The notes below the pieces were generated by a model, which was not told the DNA's origin, searched no databases, and saw nothing but the letters and a program-made list of their open reading frames with translations. DNA of 64,000 bases from Actinernus sp. WN-2022 (taxonomy: Eukaryota > Cnidaria > Anthozoa > Actiniaria > Actinernidae), in assembly GCA_030867875.1 (NCBI GenBank), contig JAOWCC010001501.1, positions 30,214,792 through 30,278,791 of the forward strand. Reading direction: 5' to 3'. Within the stretch, counting starts at the first letter, position 1; each line of letters starts with the position of its first letter. This document shows positions 1 to 10,978 of this stretch, piece after piece. The position numbers and the translations under genes were made by a program.

Positions 1-2640
1 AGTAAGATAATTTCCTGCTCTTGACATTTTCCATGCATGCAGACGGTAAATTGCGATTCTCAGCCAGTAAAATGATTTTCAACCAAGGTACTAATGCGTT
101 GTGACTTTCATAGTGGTCAAAGAGATGCCAATTAATCCCAAAAATCGTTACGTTAACTCAAAGTAGAGACATGGTTTTGGTAAAATTTATTGGCAAAACA
201 ACAAAGACGAAAATGACAGGATATCGGTACCACAAGTAAAGCGCTGCATGCCTTCTATATATTAGTGAAATTTACAAATCAAGTTCTGGAAGTTGCATAT
301 TAATTTGTTACTGTTGACTGCTGTCCTCAAATAAAATTTTTTCTGGAAGTGGAACAAATATTGGTTTAACAGTAGGTAACACATATCTTTCAGTTAACAC
401 AGTGATTTCTTCAGTACCATTATAGTAAACTTCTTCTAGAAGTGAAGTATAAACACTTGAATGTCGTGTATATTATACATGTATGCGCTGTTCGTTTGTC
501 AATAACATGCAACTGGCATGAATACCTAAAGTGTTGTGTGGAATGGTATTCGCCAATAACTAATCAATATGTTTATATTGATTTTGTCCCAAGGCCACCA
601 TATGCATGGATCAATAACGAGCCATTATTACAAGGGCCGTTGTCAAAGGGTTAAAGAACTAAGATATAGTTGTATACCTAAAGTGGTGTGTGAAATGATG
701 TTCCTCAGTCACTGATCAATATGTTAAAAGTGATTTTGTTCCCAGCCCATGATCATGTGCGTCTGGCATAATATAAGAAGACAAGATTAGAATAGAAAAA
801 AAGATCATGGACCTATATCAACAGTTTACTTGTACTCCAAACCTGCAGCAGTAAATGTAGTTTGATGAGAAGTAACATACTTTTGTTGGTATGGAGGCAC
901 AGAAGGCATAGATTTCACATGTAACAGAAGACCTTCTGTAAAATAATATGCTTGCTTTTAATTTGTTGTCGAGGAATAACATATTCCCTCACAACCTGTT
1001 TAATAACTTTCAAAATATGCTTTCCCGTAATTGGGAATGATGTTTTTCAATAACTGATCAGTAAAAACATACGCCTGTATGCATATAAGTGTATCTGAGA
1101 AAATATAAGAAGATATAAGAAACAATATAAGAATGGAAACACATTATTTAAAGATCTAAGAAACAGGAGATACCTAAAGTGTTGTGTGGAATGATGCTCC
1201 TAGATCACTGATCAATCATGAGAAATATATACGCCTGTGTAAACGTGTCTGGGAAAATATAAGAACATCAGGTAACAATATAAGAGTAGAAAAAAAGATT
1301 ATGTACCTAAAATCAGTTTACTTTACTTTAAAGTTGCAATAAATGTAGTTTTATGAGAAGTAAGATAATTTCGGTGCTCAGTATGGAGGCATGCTTAGAT
1401 TTGACAAATAACAGAAGATAAATATGGATCTAAGAAACAGTTGGATATCTAACGTGTTGTGTGGAAGTTTGTTTTCGCGATCAGATATCAACAGACAACG
1501 TTTAGAAATGAAATGGTTATGTGCTGCGATATGCGGAGAAATTCTGCATTACACGGTATAACCGCTTTATATTGTATGAAAAATACAAAAATGCTCACTC
1601 AAAACTACTCAATATTTAAGGAGTCATGAAAAAGGGTACGTAAATAGTTCGTGTGACGCGGTGCTCGTAAACATAAGTTGACGTTTTTAACGTAAACTAT
1701 TCTTGAACTGGTGAGCTAGATTTCAGTTCTAAAATGAGCTCTTCATTTTAAGAAATTGATACCAATTTATCAGTTCTAAAGTTTACATGATCTTGATGCA
1801 AACAATTTAACACGATCTTAAAATTTTAACAATTTAACATTATTTAGTCAGAAGTAGGACTGGTGCGATGAGAGAAGATTATCTGCTGTTTAATTTGCAT
1901 TCTGCAGCCATTGAATAATCCCAAACAGCAGACTAGGAAAACACATATCGCAGATTAGGATAATTAACAATAAACGCTAATAAAAAGCCTTTTTATATTG
2001 TCTAATTCGGTATTTTGTGAAGCCCTCAACCCTTGCGTTTTTCTACAAAAGACCAAAATTAGCCATTTATTTTTAGAAGCATCAAGGCTATATAACGTGT
2101 TGTTTATCGCAATTTCTTCTATGTTCTCTTACTTTGAAGACAAAGCCAAGCTTCCTTGTCATAATGTCTTGAATTAATATATTGAATGAATATTTTGAAT
2201 GGAAATTGTCGAATGGAAATTGTCGAATGTATATTTTAAATGAATATGAAATACCTATGTGGTCCTGTTTATAAAATGCTAAGCAAACTTACATGTATTT
2301 CTAAGTAAGATAATTTCCTACTATTGACATTTTCCATGCAGACGGTAAATTGCGATTCTAAACCAGTAAAATGATTTTCAACCAAGGTACTAATGCGTTG
2401 TGACTTTCTTAGTTGTCAGAGGGATGCCAATTAATCCCAAAAATAATGTTACGTTAACTCAAAGTATAGAGACATGTTTTTGGTAAAATTTGTTGGCAAA
2501 ACAACAAAGACGAAAATGACAGGATATCGGTACCACAAGTAAAGCGCTGCTTTCTATATTTTTGGAAACGTTATATTAGTGAAATTTACAAATCAAGTTC
2601 TGGAAGTTGCATATTAATTTGTTAATTAATTTGATTTGAC
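1..2640. repeat. AT-rich non-coding repeat block with about 2.3-kb direct repeat
   Basis: No gene is visible. Bases 1-317 recur almost unchanged at about 2,304-2,636 (same order of words, including a GATATCGGTACCACAAGT stretch), and a more diverged third copy lies near 5,500-5,800. Between the copies a degenerate unit beginning TACCTAAAGTGTTGTGTGGAA recurs near 521, 676, 1,169 and 1,445. This looks like an old, internally repeated, non-autonomous element. I cannot assign it to a superfamily. Confidence 0.55.
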
Positions 2641-3081
2641 TGCTGTCCTCGAAGCCTGATAATCTATGTGAAGTGATTACCAAAAATTGTTCTTAGTTAC
2701 AAAGTTTGTATGGTCATCTAGTCTTCACTTTCATTTTGTTGAATTTGGTAGTCTTAAAATTTTGTAAAGCTCCCAAACTTCACGTTCATCATAGCTAGAT
2801 TTATTGCTAACTATCTATTCATCCCTCTGACAGCTAGCACTACGAGTAAGAGAAATAAGACCAGGAAAACCACTGCAGTTTTAGAAACCTTAAAAGGATA
2901 AAAAAAATCTTTTTTCGAAATATCGTTCACGCTAGAGTACATTCTCTCTCTGCTTTTTGGGTTTTACTTGGAAGAGAAAATCAAGCTTCTTTGTTAACAT
3001 TTTGTTCTCAGTGTGCTATAGACTTTAGTTTTGCAGAGCCTGACAATTAGAACAAAATGCATTAGACTTCGTATTCATCAT
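2641..3081. other. Non-coding spacer
   Basis: AT-rich sequence with short ORFs only. I see no gene, RNA or clear repeat. Confidence 0.4.
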
Positions 3082-3240
3082 ATAGATGGTTTTCACTCAA
3101 TCCCCAGATATTCAAATGAAAAAGGGCATGGCGGCCATGTTGGTGTACCTAACAAAAGAAGCTAACGAATAATCAATTGTTAAAGCAATGTTAAAGGTAC
3201 ACCAACATGGCCGCCGTGACGTCATGTGAAAACCATCTAT
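3082..3240. mobile_element. Hairpin MITE (TAGATGGTTTTCAC ends)
   Basis: The ends are inverted copies (ATAGATGGTTTTCAC / GTGAAAACCATCTAT). Just inside are GGCGGCCATGTTGGTGTACC and its inverse, so most of the roughly 159 bp can fold back. No coding capacity. The flanks do not give an unambiguous target duplication. Confidence 0.75.
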
Positions 3241-3321
3241 TGACAACCAGCTGAACATGATATAATTGGATGGCCATTCCTGCTAATTAAAGAAATTATA
3301 TCAAAATAGTTGTTTTTGTGT

Positions 3322-5400
3322 CCCCCCTTATAATACTAGATGTCCTTACATGGTACTTGATCTAGGCTTGAATGCTACTTGATTTGTTTTGAAGTATACT
3401 TGTTATTGTTAAGCATGTATTTGCACTGTATTTGAATATACTTGACTGATCTTCAAGCCTTTCTTGAAGTAGTCTTGCCACAATACTTGTGTTATACTTG
3501 ATGTCAAGTACAACTTGGGTAGTGTATTGAAGTGTACTTAACTTGTATGTTTCGTATTCTTGCATATCAAGTACATATCAAGTAGGTGTACATGAAATGT
3601 ATTTGCAACATACATTTTAGCAAAACATTAGGTCTTGTGTGACAAGTACATATCAAGTAGGTGTACATGAAATGTATTTGCACCAGACGGCAGTTCTTAT
3701 ATGACCAGTACATATCAAGTAGGTGTACATGAAATGTATTTGCAACAGACATTTTAGCAGAACATTAAGTCGTGTGTGGCAAGTACATATCAAGTAGGTG
3801 TACATGAAATGTATTTGAGAACCTAAAGATCAGTCAAGTACATGAAACATTCATCCAGTAACAAAAGAGTACAAATACAGAACTCCAGGAATGTTGAAAT
3901 TACAGTTCAAGTAGTTTGCGGGTACACGTTTCAAGTATATACTAGGTACATGTACATTTCAAGATCATTTTCAGTTCAGTGGCGAATTTTAAAATAAACA
4001 ATATTGTTTGATGTCTCACATACAGGTCTATTTCAAGAACATTGCAAATATAATTCAATGACAAAAAGGTACAAGTCAAGTATATTGCAGGAACTCTAGG
4101 ATCAGTCTAGTACCATTCAACCAGTAATAAAATAGTGTTCAAATACATACCTAGGCCTGCATGAATATTGAATTTACAGGTCAAGTAGTTTTCAGGTACA
4201 CATTTCAAGTATATTTTGTGCATATTTCAAGTTCATTTAGAGGTATATTTCTAGAACATTGCAAATATAATTCAGTGACAAAGGTACAAGTCAAGTATAT
4301 TGCAAGAACTCTAGGATCAGTAAAGTAGCATCCAATCACCAATACAATAGTGTGCAAATACAGACCTAGGCCTGCATGAATATTGAATTTACAGTTCAAG
4401 TAGTTTCCAGGTATACATTTCAAGTATATTTTTGGCACATTTCAAGTTAATTTTCAGATCTGTGACAGTTCTTTGATGTTTAATTAATTCACATACATGT
4501 CTATTTCTAGAACATTGCAAATATAATTCAGTGACAAAAAGGTACAAGTCAAGTATATTGCAAGAACTCTAGGATCAGTCAAGTACCATTCAACCAGTAA
4601 TAAAATAGTGTGCAAATACAGATCTGCATAAGTATTGAAATTACAAGTCAAGTAGTTTGCAGGTATACATTTCAAGTATATTTAGGGTACATTTCAAGTA
4701 AATTTTCAGAGCGACTAGATAAAATAAAATGTGTATTTGATGTTTCAAATACAGGTATATTCCAAGTATATTTCAAGAATATTGTAAATATAATTAAATG
4801 ACCAAAAAGGTACAAGTCAGGGAGGGTCAAGTATATTGCAAGGAGTCTAGGACTAGTCAAGTAGCATTCAACCATTAACAAGTAGTGTACAAATATAGAC
4901 CTGCATGAACTTTGAAATTACAATTCAAGTATTAATCAAGTATCAGCTACAACTACACTTCAAGTCTGGTTTAGGTACTATTTCCCCCTAACTCTGAATT
5001 GCTTGTCAGTTTGTGCAAATATTGCTCAAGTAGTAAACTGGAACACTTCAAGTACTATATTTTGCAAATATATTTCAAGTACTTACCAACTACACAACAA
5101 ATATGTACTTGATGTTTCAAATACAGGTACATATTACAACCATAAAACAAATATAAAACAAATATAAAACAAATATAAAACAAATATAAAACAAATATAA
5201 AATAAATATAATGAAAGTACAAAAAGGTACAGCTCAAGTATACTCTATACTTTAGCCATCAAGTAGCTATAAGGGATAAAACAAATATAGTTCAAGTACA
5301 CTTTTCAAACACAATGCAGGTACCTTGCAAGTACAGAAAAAATATAAACTGCAAATACACATCAAGTAGTCTTCAAGTATTGCTTATTTTCATAAGGGGG
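3322..5400. mobile_element. Non-autonomous element made of TACTTGA/TCAAGTA words, CCCCCTTAT ends
   Basis: About 2.1 kb bounded by inverted CCCCCTTAT / ATAAGGGGG. The interior is saturated with a short word that reads TACTTGA on the plus strand from about 3,355 to 3,545 and TCAAGTA from about 3,565 to 5,375. Within it are a roughly 70-80 bp tandem repeat (GTACATATCAAGTAGGTG, 3,565-3,800) and a roughly 280-bp unit repeated over about 4,040-4,930. A short (AAATATAAAAC)n run lies at 5,145-5,215. The ORFs here are translated repeats. This dense short-word architecture resembles the subterminal arrays of the 28-kb transposon further right. No clear target duplication was found. Confidence 0.6.
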
Positions 5401-5941
5401 CCATCACAATAAATAATTTACAATCTCTCCTCTGCAACGAACTTAACCACAGTAACCGTATTTATAGAACGAGGAGCATCTCGCCCGTTCAGAAAATACT
5501 AAGCAAACTTAGGTGTTTCTTATGTATCTAGTTTCTTGCTTTTCGTGATATTTACCATGCAGAAGGTAAATGTTTGCTAATGCTAAATAGCGTTTCTCAG
5601 ACAGCAAACTCATTTCCTGAACCAGAATACTAAATGCATTGTTGACTTTCTTAGTGCAAACTGTCTGAGTGACGAATAAATAGTTTTAAAAGATCAATCT
5701 GCGACTTTTAAAATTAACCAAAAATAAAGATTATGTTTTGTGCCAAAACAACAAGATCGAGAAAGAGTAGAATATTAGTAAAATATACAAATTAAGTTGT
5801 ATTGCAAAGAAAATTATGTGGGCTGTTTAATTCTCACATTTTGATAATATGTGTTCTTACTGGGTCATACAATTTATATGGTGTTTTTAGGAGGACTTCC
5901 ATATATTCAACGTATTCTAATTATAACTCCTTAAAGCCTCA
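5401..5941. other. Non-coding, diverged copy of the 1-317 repeat
   Basis: From about 5,500 to 5,800 the order of words follows bases 1-317 and 2,304-2,636 (CCATGCAGAAGGTAAAT, TTGACTTTCTTAGT, GCCAAAACAACAA), with many changes. No gene is visible. Confidence 0.4.
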
Positions 5942-6076
5942 GGTTCTCATATAATCGTCCCAATAGTCCCGATCGCTTGATTCTTTTGTTCTGCATATAT
6001 TTAAATTTACGTTTCGATTCACACCAAACGAAAGGTTCAAGCGATCGGGTCGACTAAGACGATTATGCTGAGAACC
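5942..6076. mobile_element. MITE, copy A (GGTTCTCATATAATCG ends)
   Basis: Inverted ends GGTTCTCATATAATCG and CGATTATGCTGAGAACC, with inner inverted CCCGATCGCTTGA / TCAAGCGATCGGG. A shorter relative is at 6,677-6,759. No protein. Confidence 0.75.
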
Positions 6077-6676
6077 AGCCTTTAAGCAGAACCCAAGTGC
6101 AATGTATAGAACAGTACCAAAGCTTTAATATTTATATTATACACTCTAACCTTCGTACTTCGTATTTAAGTTCAGTAATCAAACTTGGCTTTCCTCGAGT
6201 ATTAACGCGCGTATTAACTTCGGACATCTTGTATCCTATAAGCTTGTTCAATCCCGATTTTGTTTGGTTTCCACTGTCGGCTTGAACGTCTTCAAGCGAA
6301 GACGAAGTTGTGCTGTGTATCGTACAACATCGAGAGACGGTCCATCTGTGAACTGAATAACGCTATACCAAGTTAACCGATCAAAGTCACTTTATAAAAT
6401 GATTCCCTCAGCAGTTACTTACGACAGCGAGCGAGAGGTGAGCATCTGTTTTACGAGCTTTGCGTGTGTTAACTGACACCATCGCCAGATGTTCCAATTC
6501 ATACGAAAAGTAGCAGTTTTGTTCTCCTGTTTATTCGTGCCGGCCTGGAAAAGGGGAAATTATCTAAGGCCCAATTCAAACGTCGAACTTTTCATGCGCC
6601 GAACCTAATTAGATCGAAAGAAACCGCGTGCATTTTAAGACATGGTGATCTAATCAGCTCTCTTTGCGGTCAATCT

Positions 6677-6759
6677 GGTTCTCATATAATCGTCCCGATC
6701 TCTTGATTCTTTCACACCGAACAAAAGGTTCAAGCGATCGGGACGATTATATGAGAACC
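6677..6759. mobile_element. MITE, copy B (same family as 5,942-6,076)
   Basis: An 83-bp near-perfect fold-back: GGTTCTCATATAATCGTCCC at the left and its inverse at the right, with CTTGATTC / GGTTCAAG in the centre. It shares ends and core with the copy about 0.7 kb upstream but lacks part of the loop. Confidence 0.8.
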
Positions 6760-9352
6760 ACCCTTAATATTCAGCAAAAGACAAGAATAATAATCCGTGG
6801 CACATTCCTGCATTTCTGTTTCTTATTTTGGATTCAATTCCGAAAATGGTATATATTGTTAATTTCTTCGCATTTCTGTTTCCTATTTTTGGATTCAAAT
6901 TCAAAAATGAAATATAGCGTTATTTTCTCATCCATCTCAGCCAACACGAAATAGTCATATTTCCGTTGTCCGCCATTTTGAAGTGAGGCAGTGGAAAATA
7001 TGTCTGTAAAGTTGCCAAGCTAAGGTCGTCATGGAAAATATCGACGAGAACTTGATCCGTTCCCTTGTATGGGCCAGGGTAAAGCACATATATATTTCTT
7101 CTATATTGCAGAATCAATTTCGAACCGTAAAAAATAGGTTTAAGCGCGAGAACAGTTCTCGTTCTCGGATAGGAGCATTCACAGACTCAACCGAGCTGGA
7201 CGACATAATAAAGAAGGAACCCGTTTATTTGATTTCTAAAATCAAGAAACGAAGAATTTCGAAAGCCGAATTTCTGATTTCCGAAATAAGGAAATCCAGG
7301 TTTCCGATGTTCTTTCACCTGAACTTAGAATTCAGGAATCGGATATCTGAAATGCCATTTCTAAAGTCTCGTTCTTTCAGATCTGGTACCGTGATTATCA
7401 GAGTTTCTGATTTCAGAAAACAGAAAATAGGATTCGTAAATGTAACAATATTTCCGTGGGTGGGAGGTGGCTATTGAATTTTGTCACAATATTATACTAC
7501 CCTTCCTCGGAAATATTTATCCATTCGGGTGGAGTGAAAAGCGCGTACGCACCGCTTCCAGTCCAGCGCCGCTTCCCATTGGCGGAAAATCTTCGAGCCA
7601 AAAGCAATCACATGCTTGTGCACGTGATCTAATTAGCAAAATTGTATAAGTAATAATTGGGCAGGTAGTTTTCGTCGTCATGACCCTCGATCGCAAAATT
7701 GGTTTGCATTGATAAAATCAAATAAAACATTTTGGTCCTTGTCAATCTCGTACCCAGACCCCATTTGTTTCTTACTGCGCATGCTCGACGAAAAAATAGG
7801 GCTCTGGACGAATCCGATTCCGGCGACTCTCCACATGTTTATTGTTTCGGGGCCAAAACCTTCTTTCTGGCTTCCCTTGGGACCGGGATCGTACTCAAGT
7901 GAGCAGGCGAGACTTGGTCTGAGTTGAACTTCGCTTTATTCGTACCCGTGGAGAAGTCCGCGCCAACTCCTGTCTTACAATGTGGGCTTCGCCTTTTATC
8001 GGCTAGCTCTTGTCAATCTTATGGGCAGACAGCTATCAATCTAAAGGTTGGCTCCTATTGGCTATCCTCTCTTAATGTATTCTGATGTAAGGCAACTAGT
8101 GAGTGGGAGTAACCAGTGAAAAGATTGACAAAACAAGAATAAGAGATATTTAGCAGACAAAGTTTGCAAAGAAACTTAACATAGGATTTGCTTAACCATT
8201 GATACTCATTCTACCGTAGAGAAAGATAAGTCTTAACCGAAAATATTAGGAAGAGGTGACTTTAGAACAAAGTCCAATTAAGTACGCACCGTACCTGGTG
8301 GGACGAGGCGGGGCTTTAGCCTTAGCTAAATCAAGGACCGCCTAGTTTAAGTTCATGTGAAATGGTCACCTAAACTTGATATTGCACGTTACTCAAAGCT
8401 CACACAAGTTGCCTGTACATATAAAGTACTTGTAAATAGGATATCAATTAGTTTATCACAAAAACCAACAAAGATAAGAGGTCTTATGTTTTCATAGGTC
8501 AACTCCTCTTGACCCAACACCATTATCTCTGACATATTTTAATGAATTCCTCCTAAGCCTTTTTGTAAATTGCATCTAAACAACTCCTAATGGCTTTTGC
8601 ATACGGAAATCAAGGCATAATTATATAGTGTCATATTAAATCTGATAATAGTGTTTGTTGCTACATATATATGAACCCATGCATAGCGGCTAAAAGATAG
8701 ACTACATCAAATGCATATACTAATAGCTTTTGTAATCCCATAATTGATTTTACAATTGCCTCCAACTACTAATCTATTTCCATAGAAGAGCAAACAGAAC
8801 GAGAGTTTCTTGTAGAGTTAATGAGGTTGAACGACATTATGTTTACTCTGCTTTGATGGGTGTTCGATTAATTGTACTCGAAAGAAGGGACAACTCATTT
8901 TATTTCCCGCGAAGATTATATCTGCTAATGTATATCGACCCCTTTAACTAAATACTATGTTTTCATTACTACTTTTATGGCTCGTTAATCGCGACATTTG
9001 GGCGCGTGAGAGCAAACAAAGCTACACTTAACTACAAGAACTAATTATAAACTCTGAAGTTGTTTCATACTTCCATGTTTAGCTGTTTATTTAAAAACCC
9101 TTATTCTAATCACCAATCCTTTCCAAAAATATTTAAACGGTTACATTTTATAGTGTAACAGTTATTTCCCCCTCCAGATGCGAATGTCCCCATTCGGAAA
9201 TAGAAACCGTTAGAGAGTGGAGGTACCTACTTGTAACAGAATCACGCCCGTGTCGAGAACCAGCGACAGAATATATTTTGAGATATAATGTTCTTATATA
9301 CTGTTACCCCAATAACAAACCAAAAGGTATCATAATAATATACGGCGACATT
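6760..9352. other. Non-coding, repeat-derived DNA
   Basis: No supportable gene. Around 7,220-7,420 a purine/pyrimidine-skewed run repeats GAAATC/GATTTC-like words, which alone explains a 148-codon plus-strand ORF there. The rest (7,480-9,350) shows only short ORFs and no recognisable protein or RNA. Confidence 0.45.
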
Positions 9353-10038
9353 CTAATATTTCAGCAATTTGCGCGCATTTGCACGTTCAATGTTGTGTAC
9401 ACGTTGAAGAAGCGCCCGATAAGTAAGGCAATTCGTAAAAGCGTGTAGTGGCAAACACAGAGCGTCGCAAGAGGGCCACTGACAAAAATTGCGGAGTGCG
9501 GTGTGGAAATTGTACAAGTACAACTCCCATGCAAGTGCTAAAAAGAAACTCCGCTGGAAGGCATGTGCGTCCGTAATAACTCTGTATGTAAAAAATTGCG
9601 TCATTAGAATGTCTTCATTTAGTTCAATTTCCCACAAACGCGGACAAACGTCAGCAAATCGTCCGAAGACGTGAGTAATCTCTCGCCCTGCAAAACCGCT
9701 AGTGCTGCATCTATAGTACCCGGTCGAGTAAAAGGATGAAACTCAATACGGTTTTCAGATCGTAAAACACAATTTGGGCAGTCCGTGGTGAGACTGTGAG
9801 TAGTGTTATTTAAAACAAGACGATGGAACACTTCGAATGTATTCCTGTCCGGCAATAACCAACTGTAATTGACTGCACGGAATGGATCCATCGTGGCGCT
9901 CATCTGATATTCAAGAAAATGTATATAGAAGGGAATATTGCGAGTCCTTAAAGTAAGTATTGAGCTTTTACTTATAACAAATAATGGATAATATAACTTT
10001 ATAGTTAATATATACTTGTTCTCATTGGAATTAGGCAA
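9353..10038 (-). pseudogene. Unrecognised broken coding region
   Basis: Two minus-strand ORFs in different frames overlap at 9,619-9,637 and look like one protein split by a frameshift: 10,038-9,619, with an internal Met beginning MDPFRAVNYSW and a TDCPNC cysteine pair, then 9,637-9,353. I do not recognise the family. It lies downstream, in transcription order, of the RING-like remnant at 10,273-10,829 and the Gypsy env remnant, so it could be an accessory gene of that element or separate decayed DNA. Confidence 0.3.
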
Positions 10039-10146
10039 TTCAGGAATAGTGCATTTACAATTTTATTACAGAATTGATTAGGATATTGAAAATAATTTTA
10101 CCGCCGCCTATAATTATTAGAACGAGGAGGGGGACCCGGTCTAAGG

Positions 10147-10309
10147 TAGCCTGCGTAGCAAGCGTTTCCGTGGTTTTTTTTTAAGCGAAGGAAGACTTTT
10201 TCGCTATTTGGCCGCGCGAAAAATGGGGCGAGAGTTTCGCGCGGCCAAATAGCGAAAAAGTCTTCCTACGCTTCAAAAAAACCCACGGAAACGCTTGCTA
10301 CACAGGCTA
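10147..10309. mobile_element. MULE-like MITE with 9-bp target duplication
   Basis: Long fold-back of 163 bp whose ends are TAGCCTGCGTAGCAAGCG and its near inverse. The centre pairs CGCTATTTGGCCGCGCG with its inverse. It is flanked by the direct repeat GGTCTAAGG (10,138-10,146 and 10,310-10,318). A 9-bp duplication is typical of Mutator-like elements, so the assignment is inferred from TSD length and TIR form. Read on the minus strand, the right arm supplies the last residues (LCSKRFRGFF) of the ORF at 10,273-10,704. Confidence 0.85.
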
Positions 10310-10829
10310 GGTCTAAGGTGGTCTGGAACAGTCGCTCGAACCAAATTCCAGTCCACACGAGGGTAACGGGGTTGGTTAGATTGCCCCCATTCGTACCAAA
10401 AATCAAAATCACCCACTTCCTCTTCTGGGTCAGGCGGCCAACGGTTTCTGTTTTCATCTCTACCTACATAATTATACGTAGGACTAAAATAAATGTTTTG
10501 AAATTGAAATATATTTTGAACTTGTGGCAAATTGCCACGGACCTCTTCATCTCTATTCAGTGGTATTAATGGTGTTCTACAGTGAGGGCAGTGATAGAAA
10601 CGCCCCGTCCTTGAGGTCACAAACCACTGCGCCACACACGTCTCGTGTATGATTTGTGACAACAGGGAAGAGGTCTGGACAGTTCTGCTGTTCTCGTGAT
10701 GCAAATAAAATATCTCGTCGTTAAAAATCGATGTAGGCGTCGTTCGTTTCGACTCTTATTTGGACGAGCTTTCGGCATCTTGAAGCGCAATAAAGGGGGG
10801 GATATATATATATAAGTAAAAGTTGTCAC
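10273..10829 (-). pseudogene. RING-finger-like protein remnant
   Basis: The minus-strand ORF from 10,704 has a HETCVAQWF...FYHCPHCRTPL pattern. That is the second half of a RING-H2 finger (HxxC, then CPxC), the zinc module usual in E3 ubiquitin ligases. A basic start (MPKARPNKSRNERR) lies in another frame within 10,617-10,829, which suggests a frameshift between them. The 3' end is overwritten by the MITE at 10,147-10,309. The first cysteine pairs of the RING are not visible in frame, so the gene is broken. I infer E3-ligase ancestry only from the RING half-motif. Confidence 0.4.
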
Positions 10830-10978
10830 GACTGACTATACCAATCAAGTGACAACACAACGACGGTAAAACTGCTAACGATGATTATGACTCGCAATAG
10901 TCAATAACGCAATATTTATTTATTTAGTAAGTTACTTCCAAAATAGCAACCCACTCGTATGTCAATCCGAATACGATT

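Noticed and set aside
7031..7477. 148-codon plus-strand ORF
   Set aside because: Composition follows repeated GAAATC/GATTTC words; no domain, no homologue recognised, no promoter or splice context.
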